64,000 nt of DNA from Sporosarcina highlanderae (GTDB lineage Bacteria > Bacillota > Bacilli > Bacillales_A > Planococcaceae), in the NCBI RefSeq assembly GCF_030433715.1, contig NZ_JAROCC010000003.1, forward strand, positions 1-64,000, written 5' to 3'. Positions 1 through 8,367 of this stretch are shown here, piece after piece. Position numbers and translations under genes: made by a program. The notes beneath the pieces are model-generated. The model did no database searches, was not told the DNA's origin, and worked only from the letters and a program-made list of their open reading frames with translations. How positions within the stretch are numbered: position 1 is the stretch's first letter; each line of letters starts with the position of its first letter.

Positions 1-578
1 AAGAAACGGGTATGGAGATTGACACGGTAATCGGAGATACAGCTTATTCGGAAAAAGATAATATCCTCTACGCAAAAAAAAATAAGCTTCAATTGATATC
101 GAAATTACATCCCCTAATTACACATGGTGGCCGAACGAAAGAAGATGAATTTGAATTCAATAAAGATGCCGGATTGTATGTGTGTAAAGCTGGTCATTTA
201 GCCATTCGAAAAGCTCGTCAAGGTAGAAAGAATGCCGGGAAGAATCAGGCGGATACCTATTTTTTTGATGTTGAAAAATGTAAGGTTTGCCCACTCCGCA
301 AGGGCTGTTACAAGGAAGGGGCCAAGAGTAAAACATATTCCGTCACCATTAAATCGACAGAACACAAGGAACAGGAAGCATTTCAAAATAGCGATGATTT
401 TAAGCTGAAAGCCAAATCCCGCTATAAAATTGAAGCGAAGAATAGTGAATTAAAACAAAGACACGGGTATGATGTCGCCACATCCACGGGTCTATTTGGC
501 ATGCAGATGCAAGGAGCTATGACAATATTTGCAGTCAATCTAAAGCGAATAATAACCTTACTAAGAGAAGCAGAGTAA
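1..578 (+). CDS. IS1182-family transposase, C-terminal part (5' end outside window)
   Basis: The reading frame is open to the left window edge (E-T-G precedes the first Met at 12), so this is the 3' part of a longer gene. The visible part has the late DDE segment (VIGDTAYSEKDN), then a Cys cluster (CKAGH, CKVCPLRKGC) and a C-terminal region with YKIEAKNSELKQRHGYD and the final E of the DDE triad, followed by a helical MQMQGAMTIFAVNLKRI stretch, as in IS1182/DDE_Tnp_1 transposases. It would catalyse cut-and-paste movement of its own IS. The visible part has no frameshift, so it may be intact. It is followed by a strong hairpin. The left IS end is not in the window and I did not identify the right inverted repeat with confidence. 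Confidence 0.85.
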   Translation, partial: ETGMEIDTVIGDTAYSEKDNILYAKKNKLQLISKLHPLITHGGRTKEDEFEFNKDAGLYVCKAGHLAIRKARQGRKNAGKNQADTYFFDVEKCKVCPLRKGCYKEGAKSKTYSVTIKSTEHKEQEAFQNSDDFKLKAKSRYKIEAKNSELKQRHGYDVATSTGLFGMQMQGAMTIFAVNLKRIITLLREAE

Positions 579-595
579 GAAATACCAAAGAAATA

Positions 596-638
596 AGGCA
601 CCATTTCGTTCAAAGAAAGAACGAAATGGTGCCTTTTT
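596..638 (+). terminator. Transposase terminator hairpin
   Basis: A perfect 16-bp stem (596-611 with 619-634) with a 7-base loop is followed by a T run. It lies 17 bases after the transposase stop and should end its transcription; it also points toward the convergent oxidase genes. Confidence 0.8.
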
Positions 639-714
639 AGATTTTAGAGTGCCTTGTACATTTAAAAACGTAAGTTTTTCAGTGGCCTCGCGTCTTTACC
701 CAGGGGCTTGAGAA

Positions 715-2370
715 TTACCTACCGATCGGCCAATCGAATGGTATCGATCCGGGAGGGGAGTGTTTAATAATATCGATTACTGGAATCGTATACGCGAATA
801 GAATTAGAGCAATCGTGATTCCAATCCATAGATACCAGTTTTCAAGGATCAGAGGCGTTGGTTCTGCATCGACTTCTTCTTCGGCAATCGGGAATTCCTG
901 AACTCCTTTTGGTGCAAAGAATGCAAGTTGGATGAAGATGTAGATCATCAGGATGATGCCGATGAAAAGAATCGTGCCACCAACCGCCTGTGCAATTTGG
1001 TAGCTGATCCATGTTTCAACTTGCTCGCCTCCCATATAATTCGAGAAGGCGGAGCGACGTGGTCCGCCAAGTAGACCTTGAATATGCATGGCAGTTGACA
1101 TGATAGCCATACCGACAGTCCAAATGATCGTTTGGATGATCCCTAATTTATTCAACTTAGGAGTCAATCTCCGGCCAGTCAAATGTGGAACAAGCCAATA
1201 GGCCATACCGAAATACGTAAGGATAACTGTAGTTGCAACAGTTAAATGGAAATGTCCCGTAACCCAGATCGTATTATGGATCAGCGCGTTCATTTGATGG
1301 GATGCGTTAACGATACCGCCCGCACCACCCGGGATGAAAGCGACCATTCCGATGAAAGGAGCAAGGAAACGTACGTCATTCCATGGTAAATTTCTTAACC
1401 ATCCGAAAAGCCCTTTATATCCTAATTTTCGTCCTCTCACTTCAAACGTTCCGAAGATCGAGAAAGCTGTCATCAATGAAGGAATTATAACCATGAATGT
1501 CAGGACAACTTGGATGAATTTCCATGTTGGATCGATACCTGGTTCCGTCAATTGGTGATGGAAGCCGACCGGAATCGAGAACAATAGTAATAGAATGAAT
1601 GCCAATCTTGCAAGAGAATCACTGAATAATTTTCCACCAATAATTTTCGGGATGATTGCATACCATGCCATGTAGGCAGGAAGCAACCAAAAATAGACGA
1701 GTGGGTGACCGAAATACCAGAATAATGTACGGCTAAGTAAAACATTGATCGTTGCTGCGTAACCGAGTGACCAAGGGATGAATTGAACCAATACGGAAGT
1801 CGCCACACCAAGTGATGCGATGAACCACATTGCCATATTAATAGTGACCATGAATGCAAGCAACGGAGATTTCTGCCCCGGATTCGCTTTTTTCCAGACA
1901 TACAACTGGCGGAAATTAGTGAATACGGCAATCCAGCTACCAACAATTACTAAAGCGAGACCAAAATAGAACGCCGGATGCGCCCGAAGTGGAGCATAAA
2001 ATGTATATAAAACATTCGCTTGACCGACTAAGATTGTAACTGCAGCCATAATTGTACCAACGAGCATTGTCCAGAAAGCAATCCATGCCCATTTCAGCTG
2101 CTTATCAGAGATGCCGACTGTTTTGCCCATCAGCGCAAATTGGAAGCCGACGATGAAAAACGTTGTAAGTACGAGTCCTAAAATGACGCCATGCACTGTT
2201 AAAATCGTGTAGTAATTAATGCCGAATGGCAATTGAAATTCTCCCGATCTTGCAAGTGTCTGCAACAGTCCCATGAGACCGCCAATAAGTAGTGATGCAA
2301 ATGTCACATACATGAATGACATATATAGTCGGGATTCCTTCTTTGTGAAATTATAGTTTTTCAGCATCAT
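715..2370 (-). CDS. cbaA: ba3-type cytochrome c oxidase subunit I
   Basis: Membrane catalytic subunit (551 aa, about 13 membrane segments) of a B-family heme-copper oxidase, which reduces O2 to water and pumps protons. Visible metal ligands: His60 in TVHGVILGL (low-spin heme), His222 with Tyr226 in GHPLVYFWLLPAY (CuB plus the crosslinked Tyr of B-type enzymes), His271/His272 (CuB) and His373/His375 in GHFHLTVAT (heme axial ligands). The short N-terminus and the HPLVYFWLLPAY form separate it from A-type CtaD. Its start overlaps the stop of the subunit II gene by 4 bases, and a third tiny subunit lies upstream, so the three form one minus-strand operon. High-affinity oxidases of this class serve low-oxygen growth. 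Confidence 0.93.
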   Translation of the reverse strand: MMLKNYNFTKKESRLYMSFMYVTFASLLIGGLMGLLQTLARSGEFQLPFGINYYTILTVHGVILGLVLTTFFIVGFQFALMGKTVGISDKQLKWAWIAFWTMLVGTIMAAVTILVGQANVLYTFYAPLRAHPAFYFGLALVIVGSWIAVFTNFRQLYVWKKANPGQKSPLLAFMVTINMAMWFIASLGVATSVLVQFIPWSLGYAATINVLLSRTLFWYFGHPLVYFWLLPAYMAWYAIIPKIIGGKLFSDSLARLAFILLLLFSIPVGFHHQLTEPGIDPTWKFIQVVLTFMVIIPSLMTAFSIFGTFEVRGRKLGYKGLFGWLRNLPWNDVRFLAPFIGMVAFIPGGAGGIVNASHQMNALIHNTIWVTGHFHLTVATTVILTYFGMAYWLVPHLTGRRLTPKLNKLGIIQTIIWTVGMAIMSTAMHIQGLLGGPRRSAFSNYMGGEQVETWISYQIAQAVGGTILFIGIILMIYIFIQLAFFAPKGVQEFPIAEEEVDAEPTPLILENWYLWIGITIALILFAYTIPVIDIIKHSPPGSIPFDWPIGR

Positions 2371-2870
2371 TCATACACCTCCACGACCGCGAACATCTGA
2401 TGATGCCCGACTCCGCAATATTCATTACAAACAACTGTGAACTCACCGGTATTTTTCATGACAGTTTCGAGCCTACTCACATGTCCCGGCTCTACCATCA
2501 TGTTGACGTTCGTTCCTGCAACTTGGAATCCATGTACGACGTCTTTAGTAGTGATCTGGAAAAGTACAGTGGATCCTTTTGGCACACGGATTCTTTTAAC
2601 TGCCTTTCCATCCGCATCCGTACCGAAATCATAGTTGAAAGCAGAAGCGACGATGTTAACAGTATATTTTCCATCCGCCACCTCTTGAAGGCCAAGGTTC
2701 TCAGGCTTAAATGCTTCATGTGCCTCGACATTTTGTGGATCGATTGTTTCAATATGGCTCTGTGGGTGTGTCCCTTTCCAGAATGCTGCAAATCCGGTAA
2801 TAAGTAAGAAAAGTGCGAGTGAAGCCATTCCGAATACGAGCCAAATCTTTTCAAATTTATGCAAATGCAT
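2367..2870 (-). CDS. cbaB: ba3-type cytochrome c oxidase subunit II (CuA)
   Basis: A 167-aa protein with one N-terminal membrane anchor (about residues 10-30) and an extracytoplasmic cupredoxin domain. The CuA site is clear near the C-terminus: CNEYCGVGHHQM gives the two Cys, a His and a Met, and VVHGF about 35 residues earlier gives the other His. It takes electrons from cytochrome c and passes them to subunit I. The short length with no fused cytochrome c domain fits the ba3 type rather than caa3. It is translationally coupled to subunit I by a 4-base overlap. A shadow reading frame opposite to it is not credible. Confidence 0.92.
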   Translation of the reverse strand: MHLHKFEKIWLVFGMASLALFLLITGFAAFWKGTHPQSHIETIDPQNVEAHEAFKPENLGLQEVADGKYTVNIVASAFNYDFGTDADGKAVKRIRVPKGSTVLFQITTKDVVHGFQVAGTNVNMMVEPGHVSRLETVMKNTGEFTVVCNEYCGVGHHQMFAVVEVYE

Positions 2871-2894
2871 ACATTTTCCTCCTAATTGAGTTCA

Positions 2895-3041
2895 TTATCT
2901 TGATAAAAACAAGGCGTAAGAGCCAAACCATAAAGCAAGGATAAAGACGCCAAGAAGCATGACGGAAATGAACGTGCCTTTTAAACTGATTTCGGATTCC
3001 TTTGGCGTTGTCTGATTCTGCTTCTTATTTTTGTTAGCCAT
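2895..3041 (-). CDS. Cytochrome c oxidase subunit IIa-like microprotein (48 aa)
   Basis: A small gene: ATG at 3041, stop at 2895, preceded by a good ribosome site (GGAGGTG complement at about 3050-3056). The 48-aa product has a polar N-terminus (MANKNKKQNQ) and one hydrophobic helix (FISVMLLGVFILALWFGSYAL), the plan of the single-helix subunit IIa of Thermus-type ba3 oxidases and its Bacillus counterparts. It lies 24 bases upstream of subunit II in the same orientation. The assignment rests on size, topology and position, since such peptides carry little sequence signal. Confidence 0.75.
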   Translation of the reverse strand: MANKNKKQNQTTPKESEISLKGTFISVMLLGVFILALWFGSYALFLSR

Positions 3042-3341
3042 AGATCTACACCTCCTTGGCAGAATTTCTTATTGCTTGCTGATACTTTTATCATAGTCTT
3101 ACGCTTGAAATAGAGAATTAGGGAATTCCCTATGAATCTGAAATAGTGAAAAAGGTTCACATTTTGTACAAATGGAATTCAAATTATCGCCATAGTTATG
3201 ATATAGTGGTTTCATTCCGATTTTAACGGGTAGGGAAAGGAAGATAATTCAGTTCCAAAGGTCGATAGTTGACCATACTGTTTCTGGAAATTACAATAAA
3301 TAGGTAGTACTAAATTTAAAATGAAAGTCGGTTGAGAACTA

Positions 3342-4043
3342 ATGGTAAATTACAAACTTATTCAAGTTGAAAATCCTGAAAAAGGTGCAGATCAATTTTA
3401 TCAACTGATAAAAGAAGAACTTGAAAACGATCGACTTCATGTCCTTGGTTTAGCGACAGGAAGCACGATGATCCCTGTATATAGAAAATTGACTGAATCC
3501 GAATTGGATTTTTCAACTGTTACAACGTTTAATTTGGATGAATATGTTGGCCTGTCAGCATCAAGTCCGAATAGCTATGCATATTTCATGAACGATCATT
3601 TATTCAGCAAAAAAGACTTCAAAGAAACGAATATTCCTAATGGGATGGCAGAAGATTTGGAGGAAGAGTGCAAACGTTATGAAGCGGCATTGCAACAGGC
3701 AGGACTTGACATTCAGTTATTGGGTGTAGGGGAAAACGGTCATATTGCATTCAATGAACCCGGAACTCCTGCTGATTCTGTCACTCATGTTGCGGAATTG
3801 ACTGATTCGACATTAGGCGTTAACAGCCAATACTTCGAAAACGATGAAAAAATCCCGAACACTGCTTTGACAATGGGAATCGCTTCGATTCTTAGTGCAA
3901 AGAAGTTAGTACTTCTTGCATTCGGAGAGAAGAAACGCCCGGCAATTACAAAGTTCCTTGAAGGAAAAGTGGATCCAAACTGGACAATAACTTATTTACA
4001 TGACCATCAAGATGTTACAATTATTACAGATTTGGACATCTGA
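3342..4043 (+). CDS. nagB: Glucosamine-6-phosphate deaminase
   Basis: A 233-aa cytosolic enzyme converting glucosamine-6-phosphate to fructose-6-phosphate and ammonia, the step that feeds amino-sugar carbon into glycolysis. Visible family motifs: LATGSTMIPVY (phosphate loop), FNLDEYVGL with the catalytic Asp/Glu pair, LGVGENGHIAFNEPG with the ring-opening His, and a C-terminal region with FGEKKRPAI. It is slightly shorter than Escherichia coli NagB and matches the Bacillus form. No nagA or nagR lies beside it. The 300-base gap upstream (3042-3341) holds no gene I can support; it includes a GGTC/GACC inverted repeat near 3260 of unknown meaning. Confidence 0.93.
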   Translation: MVNYKLIQVENPEKGADQFYQLIKEELENDRLHVLGLATGSTMIPVYRKLTESELDFSTVTTFNLDEYVGLSASSPNSYAYFMNDHLFSKKDFKETNIPNGMAEDLEEECKRYEAALQQAGLDIQLLGVGENGHIAFNEPGTPADSVTHVAELTDSTLGVNSQYFENDEKIPNTALTMGIASILSAKKLVLLAFGEKKRPAITKFLEGKVDPNWTITYLHDHQDVTIITDLDI

Positions 4044-4053
4044 ACCTATCCGT

Positions 4054-4087
4054 AAAGCCGCATCTCCCCATGGAGAATGCGGCTTTT
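4054..4087 (+). terminator. nagB terminator
   Basis: Inverted repeat AAAGCCGCAT...ATGCGGCTTT with an inner CTCC/GGAG extension, ending in a T run directly after the nagB stop. Confidence 0.8.
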
Positions 4088-4249
4088 TAGGCTTTTATAA
4101 TTAAAAATGACAAGTATATTTCAATTGTAAGTTTACGTTATTTTTTGTAATGATACTGTTACGAAATTGTAATATGGGACGAGCATAGTTCATGGTAAAG
4201 TTATCTTAGATGATTTTTCAGATAAATATAAAAAAACCTGGGGGAACAT

Positions 4250-4741
4250 ATGAGAATCTTAACACGCATGCAAAAGCCGTGTGCTATTTTTGCATTGTCT
4301 TTACTATTACTCGTCTCACCTTTCACTGGTCAAGCTGAAGCATCATCAATTGATTCAGCTGCTATCTCGTCAACGGCTACAAATCTTAAAGGAATCAGAT
4401 ATGTATACGGCGGTACTTCAAAGGCCGGCTTTGATTGCTCAGGCTTTGTGCAATTTGTATTCAAGCAGCACGGGATCAATTTATCCCGTTCATCATCAGG
4501 ACAGTATGCAACTGGAACTAAAGTTGCTAAAAGCGATCTTGTTGTAGGGGATCTGGTTTTCTTTAATACAACCGGCAAAGGCGTTTCACATGTCGGTATC
4601 TATATTGGCGATGGAAAATTCGCGCATGCATCGACTTCGAAAGGCGTTCGTGTCGATAAGTTAAATGACCCTGCTTATTGGGGCAAGCGATATGTAGGCG
4701 CTAAACGTATTACAGGCGTTACGGATGTCGCATCTAAATAA
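4250..4741 (+). CDS. Secreted NlpC/P60 peptidoglycan endopeptidase
   Basis: A 163-aa protein with a signal peptide (MRILTRMQKPCAIFALSLLLL, cleavage probably after AEA near residue 31) followed directly by a single NlpC/P60 domain. The catalytic Cys63 lies in FDCSGF, His114 in SHVGIYIG and His126 in FAHAS. Such enzymes cut the D-gamma-Glu to diaminopimelate (or equivalent) bond of stem peptides in wall remodelling. There are no LysM, SH3 or S-layer repeats, so wall targeting is not encoded in the chain. The ATG follows GGGGGAA at good spacing. It stands alone between two terminators. Confidence 0.9.
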   Translation: MRILTRMQKPCAIFALSLLLLVSPFTGQAEASSIDSAAISSTATNLKGIRYVYGGTSKAGFDCSGFVQFVFKQHGINLSRSSSGQYATGTKVAKSDLVVGDLVFFNTTGKGVSHVGIYIGDGKFAHASTSKGVRVDKLNDPAYWGKRYVGAKRITGVTDVASK

Positions 4742-4765
4742 AAACTAATTAAACTTACCTATACG

Positions 4766-4793
4766 GCAGATTCCTACACGGAATCTGCTTTTT
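4766..4793 (+). terminator. Terminator after the NlpC/P60 gene
   Basis: Perfect 9-bp stem (4766-4774 with 4780-4788), 5-base loop, then a T run on the plus strand. Confidence 0.8.
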
Positions 4794-4815
4794 GTTTTGA
4801 ATATAATAGTCAATA

Positions 4816-4839
4816 AAAAAAGAAGCCGCAAATGCGGCT
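4816..4839 (-). terminator. Terminator of the secA2-slaP operon
   Basis: Stem AGCCGCA/TGCGGCT at 4824-4839 followed on the minus strand by a T run (A run 4812-4822 on the plus strand), 15 bases after the slaP stop. Confidence 0.7.
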
Positions 4840-4853
4840 CCTTAAAAAATTCC

Positions 4854-5747
4854 TTATTGAGGCACCCGAATGACCCATTTCGTGAAATCGGGATTCTCTT
4901 TTTGTACCATTTCCTTCGGATAGATGAACGTCCATGGCTTGGATGTGTTAGCTTTCACTTCAAGCGGTGCCAAGTTGAATGAACCGCGTGCAACAAGGTC
5001 CCCTGTAGCATCCAATAGTTCAAGCGGCAGCTTTTCAATGCTGATCTGCTTGGAATGGCCGTTTCGGATGAAGAGGGAGACTGCAATGCTGCCGTCATCC
5101 TGTTTCTTCACTTGGAAGCCTGCAAAGTTCACTTCGCGTGGCTTTAATTTCGGCATCCGTTCAACGACTTTTTCAAGTGCGTCTTTCTGTTCGGCCGAAA
5201 GTCCATCTTCCCATGCTTGTTCAAGTTCAAGCTTATGGGGCACCATGGATTGGACGTTGAAAGCAAGTTTCCAATTTTCCTTAGGTGGTTCTTCCAAAAA
5301 TGTGTTTTGCTTCGTGAAAACGAATACCCAAGGTCTTGCACTTCGAGCTGGGATTTCTCCTAATTCACTAAGATTGAATTCCTGTGAAGCGATCACTTCG
5401 CCTTTATCATCCAATAAAAGCAATTCAACAGGTCCCATTGAAATCGCCTGATCCAATGAAGATCTGAAGAACGCCTTAACTAACCAGCTGTCATCCGCTT
5501 TTTCGACATCGATATCGACGCCGGCAAGGGAAATTTGGTTTGGCTTTAATGGTTCAAGTTCATTTGAAAGGAAACGGAATACGTACTCCTGCTCTTGTGA
5601 CAGAACCCATTCTGGATGAAATGATAATTGTGTTTCGACATCATCCGTTTCATCCGAATGTACAGCGTTCTCTAAAATTTCTCCTGAATCGACAGTGCTG
5701 TCAGATCCCGTTTTTTCGGTTTTCTTGAACATAGAAAAAAGTTTCAT
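4854..5747 (-). CDS. slaP: Accessory Sec system S-layer assembly protein SlaP
   Basis: A 297-aa protein without signal peptide. After a charged N-terminal tail (1-45) it contains two copies of one domain: residues about 75-165 (ISLAGVDIDVEK, AFFRSSLDQAIS, LELLL, ARPWVFVF) and about 200-295 (VNFAGFQVKKQD, LFIRNGHSKQIS, LPLELLD, SKPWTFIYP). This tandem layout is that of the SlaP family, which works with SecA2 to export S-layer proteins in Bacillus anthracis. The start codon overlaps the secA2 stop (ATGA), so translation is coupled. A two-gene operon secA2-slaP with an S-layer role is the expected arrangement; no S-layer protein gene is in the window. Confidence 0.85.
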   Translation of the reverse strand: MKLFSMFKKTEKTGSDSTVDSGEILENAVHSDETDDVETQLSFHPEWVLSQEQEYVFRFLSNELEPLKPNQISLAGVDIDVEKADDSWLVKAFFRSSLDQAISMGPVELLLLDDKGEVIASQEFNLSELGEIPARSARPWVFVFTKQNTFLEEPPKENWKLAFNVQSMVPHKLELEQAWEDGLSAEQKDALEKVVERMPKLKPREVNFAGFQVKKQDDGSIAVSLFIRNGHSKQISIEKLPLELLDATGDLVARGSFNLAPLEVKANTSKPWTFIYPKEMVQKENPDFTKWVIRVPQ

Positions 5748-8110
5748 GACTCATCGGCCTCCTGTTGTTGTGAAATGAGCTTCATAAATCCGATTACCTC
5801 GGATGCGATATTACGACGCAGCTGTTGGTAATGTTTGGCGAATAGTTGCAGGCCTTCACGCTGATAGATTCGCATCGGGTCTTCTTGCCCGTAAGATCGT
5901 AAACCGATCCCTTCCTTCAGGCGGGTCATCACTTCAAGATGTTTTACCCACATGCTATCGATATGGCTCAACATCACCTGAGGGATAAGGTTGACGACTT
6001 CCTCATTATCAGCGAAAGTATCGACATAGGCAAATAATTCGTCAATCGGCTCTTTGTATAATTTCAGGATATCAGCAGGCTTTTCTATAGTACGCGGCAA
6101 CGTAAGCGGCTCCAGTAAAAGGCCATTCATCGTCCGCTCGATTCTATCGAAATCATAGTTGTCGACCGTTTCATTTTCAGGGCAACTGTCGTAAACGACA
6201 AACTCCACCGCTTCCGACACCATCGTTTTTAATTGGCCAAAAAGGTCTTCTTGTTCAAGAACCTTATCCCGTAATGAATAAAGGACACCTCGTTGGTCAT
6301 TGATGACATCATCTAACTTTAGATTGTATTCGCGCATGGAGAAGTGGGCTCCCTCGACAATTCGCTGCGTCCTCTCGGTCAATTCATTCACTTCCGCGTT
6401 TTGAACGAGACCCTCTTCATCGGTTTTGACTTTTTTATTGAACTTTTCCAAGTCATCTTTTGCGAAGCGAGTAAACATTTCATCTTCAAGTGAGAGGAAG
6501 AACTGGCTTTCACCATGGTCGCCTTGACGTCCTGACCGACCGCGCAATTGGTTGTCGATTCGACGGCTTTCGTGCTTTTCCGTACCTAAGACGAAAAGTC
6601 CGCCGATTTCCTCAACACCTTCACCAAGCATAATATCAGTTCCGCGACCAGCCATGTTTGTAGCAACCGTAATATGACCAAATTGCCCCGCTTGGGAAAT
6701 GAGATCCACTTCCTGTTCAACACTCTTCGCATTCAATAGATTGTATTCAAGCTTATAGCGATCCAAATAATTGGCCACTTTTTCAGACTGCAGGATAGAG
6801 GTCGTTCCAACAAGTACAGGTTGTCCTTTTTCATGTCGCTTGGCGACTTCTTTCGCAACCGCGTCGTACTTTTGTTCGATTGTTTGATAGACCTTATCCG
6901 GCGAATCAATACGGGCACGTGGACGGTTCGTCGGAATTTGGATTACTTCCATATTATAGACTTCACGGAATTCCTTTTCCTGCGTTTTCGCAGTTCCTGT
7001 CATTCCGCTAAGCGTCGGATACATACGGAAATAGTTTTGAATTGTAATTTGCGCTTGCGCTTTATTTTCATCGGTGATTGGCAGACCTTCTTTTGCCTCA
7101 ATCGCCTGATGAAGTCCGTCCGAAAGCGTTCTTCCTTCCATGATTCGACCCGTGAACATATCGACAAGCTCTACTTTTTCATCTTTCACGATATAATCGA
7201 CGTCGCGTTTGAATATGACATGCGCGCGAACAGCTTGGATCATGTAATGATAGAGTGTCTGGTGTTCCAAATCATATAGATTATCGATGCCAAAGGCCTT
7301 TTCGACTTTCTCAATGCCTTCTTCTGTCAATGAAGTAGCTTTTGTTTCATCGTCAAAATCAAAATCCACGCCTTTTTTGAATCGTTTAGCAAGTCTTGCA
7401 GCGATAAAATGAAGATCCGCATCTGCCTGCATTTTACCAGCGACAATCAATGGCGTTTTCGCTTCGTCGATTAGAACGCTGTCAACCTCGTCGATAATCG
7501 CAAAATGGTAAGGACGTTGAACTTTATCCGCCGTATGCCGCACCATATTATCGCGAAGATAGTCGAACCCAAATTCAGTACCGACTCCGTATGTGATATC
7601 GGCCATATATGCATCTTGTTTTTCAGGACCTTGCATCATCGGTACATTTAAACCGACAGTCAGTCCAAGGAATCGATGGATTTGACCGATTTGATCATAA
7701 TCTCGTTTTGCAAGATAATCGTTGACGGTGATAACGTGGACACCTTTACCTTCGAGCGCTCTTAAATAGGAAGGAAGGGAAGCGACTAACGTCTTTCCTT
7801 CACCGGTCGGCATCTCTGCAATATTACCTTCTGCCAATACCATACCGCCGATCAATTGCACATCGAAATGCCGCATATCCAAAACCCGCTTCGAAGCTTC
7901 GCGCACAACGGCAAAAGATTCTGGAAGGATTCCTTGCACTGTTTCACCGTTTTGAAGTTGCTCTTTAAATACTGTAGTCATATTTGCAAGTTCTTCGTCA
8001 GTGAATGCTTCATATTTTGATTCCAAATTATTTATGTGTTGAACAACTTTGCGATATTTGCGAAGCTGTCTTTCACTTGTTTGATTTGAACGTTTGAAAA
8101 ATGATAACAT
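5744..8110 (-). CDS. secA2: Accessory preprotein translocase ATPase SecA2
   Basis: A 788-aa SecA-family motor that drives ATP-dependent export of a subset of proteins through SecYEG. Motifs: MPTGEGKT (Walker A, near residue 100), VDSVLIDEAKTPLI (DEAD-like Walker B), TNMAGRGTDI and LRGRSGRQGD (motifs V and VI). The protein ends in QQQEADES and lacks the Cys-rich zinc C-terminal linker of housekeeping SecA1, and it is shorter than typical SecA1 (about 840 aa). With slaP behind it, this is the SecA2 of the S-layer export type. The upstream region faces tagO divergently. Confidence 0.92.
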   Translation of the reverse strand: MLSFFKRSNQTSERQLRKYRKVVQHINNLESKYEAFTDEELANMTTVFKEQLQNGETVQGILPESFAVVREASKRVLDMRHFDVQLIGGMVLAEGNIAEMPTGEGKTLVASLPSYLRALEGKGVHVITVNDYLAKRDYDQIGQIHRFLGLTVGLNVPMMQGPEKQDAYMADITYGVGTEFGFDYLRDNMVRHTADKVQRPYHFAIIDEVDSVLIDEAKTPLIVAGKMQADADLHFIAARLAKRFKKGVDFDFDDETKATSLTEEGIEKVEKAFGIDNLYDLEHQTLYHYMIQAVRAHVIFKRDVDYIVKDEKVELVDMFTGRIMEGRTLSDGLHQAIEAKEGLPITDENKAQAQITIQNYFRMYPTLSGMTGTAKTQEKEFREVYNMEVIQIPTNRPRARIDSPDKVYQTIEQKYDAVAKEVAKRHEKGQPVLVGTTSILQSEKVANYLDRYKLEYNLLNAKSVEQEVDLISQAGQFGHITVATNMAGRGTDIMLGEGVEEIGGLFVLGTEKHESRRIDNQLRGRSGRQGDHGESQFFLSLEDEMFTRFAKDDLEKFNKKVKTDEEGLVQNAEVNELTERTQRIVEGAHFSMREYNLKLDDVINDQRGVLYSLRDKVLEQEDLFGQLKTMVSEAVEFVVYDSCPENETVDNYDFDRIERTMNGLLLEPLTLPRTIEKPADILKLYKEPIDELFAYVDTFADNEEVVNLIPQVMLSHIDSMWVKHLEVMTRLKEGIGLRSYGQEDPMRIYQREGLQLFAKHYQQLRRNIASEVIGFMKLISQQQEADES

Positions 8111-8301
8111 AATAATGGATGCTCCTTTGTCTAATCCTTCTTTAAGGATACGTCTATTTTATCAAAGTATATATGAAATGACTACCACAAGGGAGAAATG
8201 CAAACAATATGCACGATGCGAAATCATTTAAATGAGCATTTCAGGTTTGAAATAATAAAAAACGGGGTATAGTAGTCTATGTTTTTGCAAACTTGGATGC
8301 T

Positions 8302-8331
8302 TTCCCTATTCAAACGTGCTATAATACGTTT
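8302..8331 (+). promoter_or_regulatory. tagO promoter -10 inside an inverted repeat
   Basis: A consensus TATAAT at 8320-8325 is flanked by a perfect 6-bp inverted repeat, AAACGT (8312-8317) and ACGTTT (8326-8331). The -35 is poor. The repeat straddling the -10 box looks like a binding site for a dimeric regulator, but no known box is recognised. Confidence 0.4.
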
Positions 8332-8367
8332 GGCTATCTAAATTTGTTATATACGGGGAGGAAGGAC

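Noticed and set aside
1334..2807. Plus-strand frames opposite the oxidase genes
   Set aside because: Shadows of strongly conserved minus-strand genes.
3042..3341. Riboswitch upstream of nagB
   Set aside because: A short inverted repeat exists, but no glmS ribozyme or other known aptamer core could be recognised.
8293..8367. Longer tagO start
   Set aside because: The extra 25 residues do not fit the family, and the segment contains the likely promoter.
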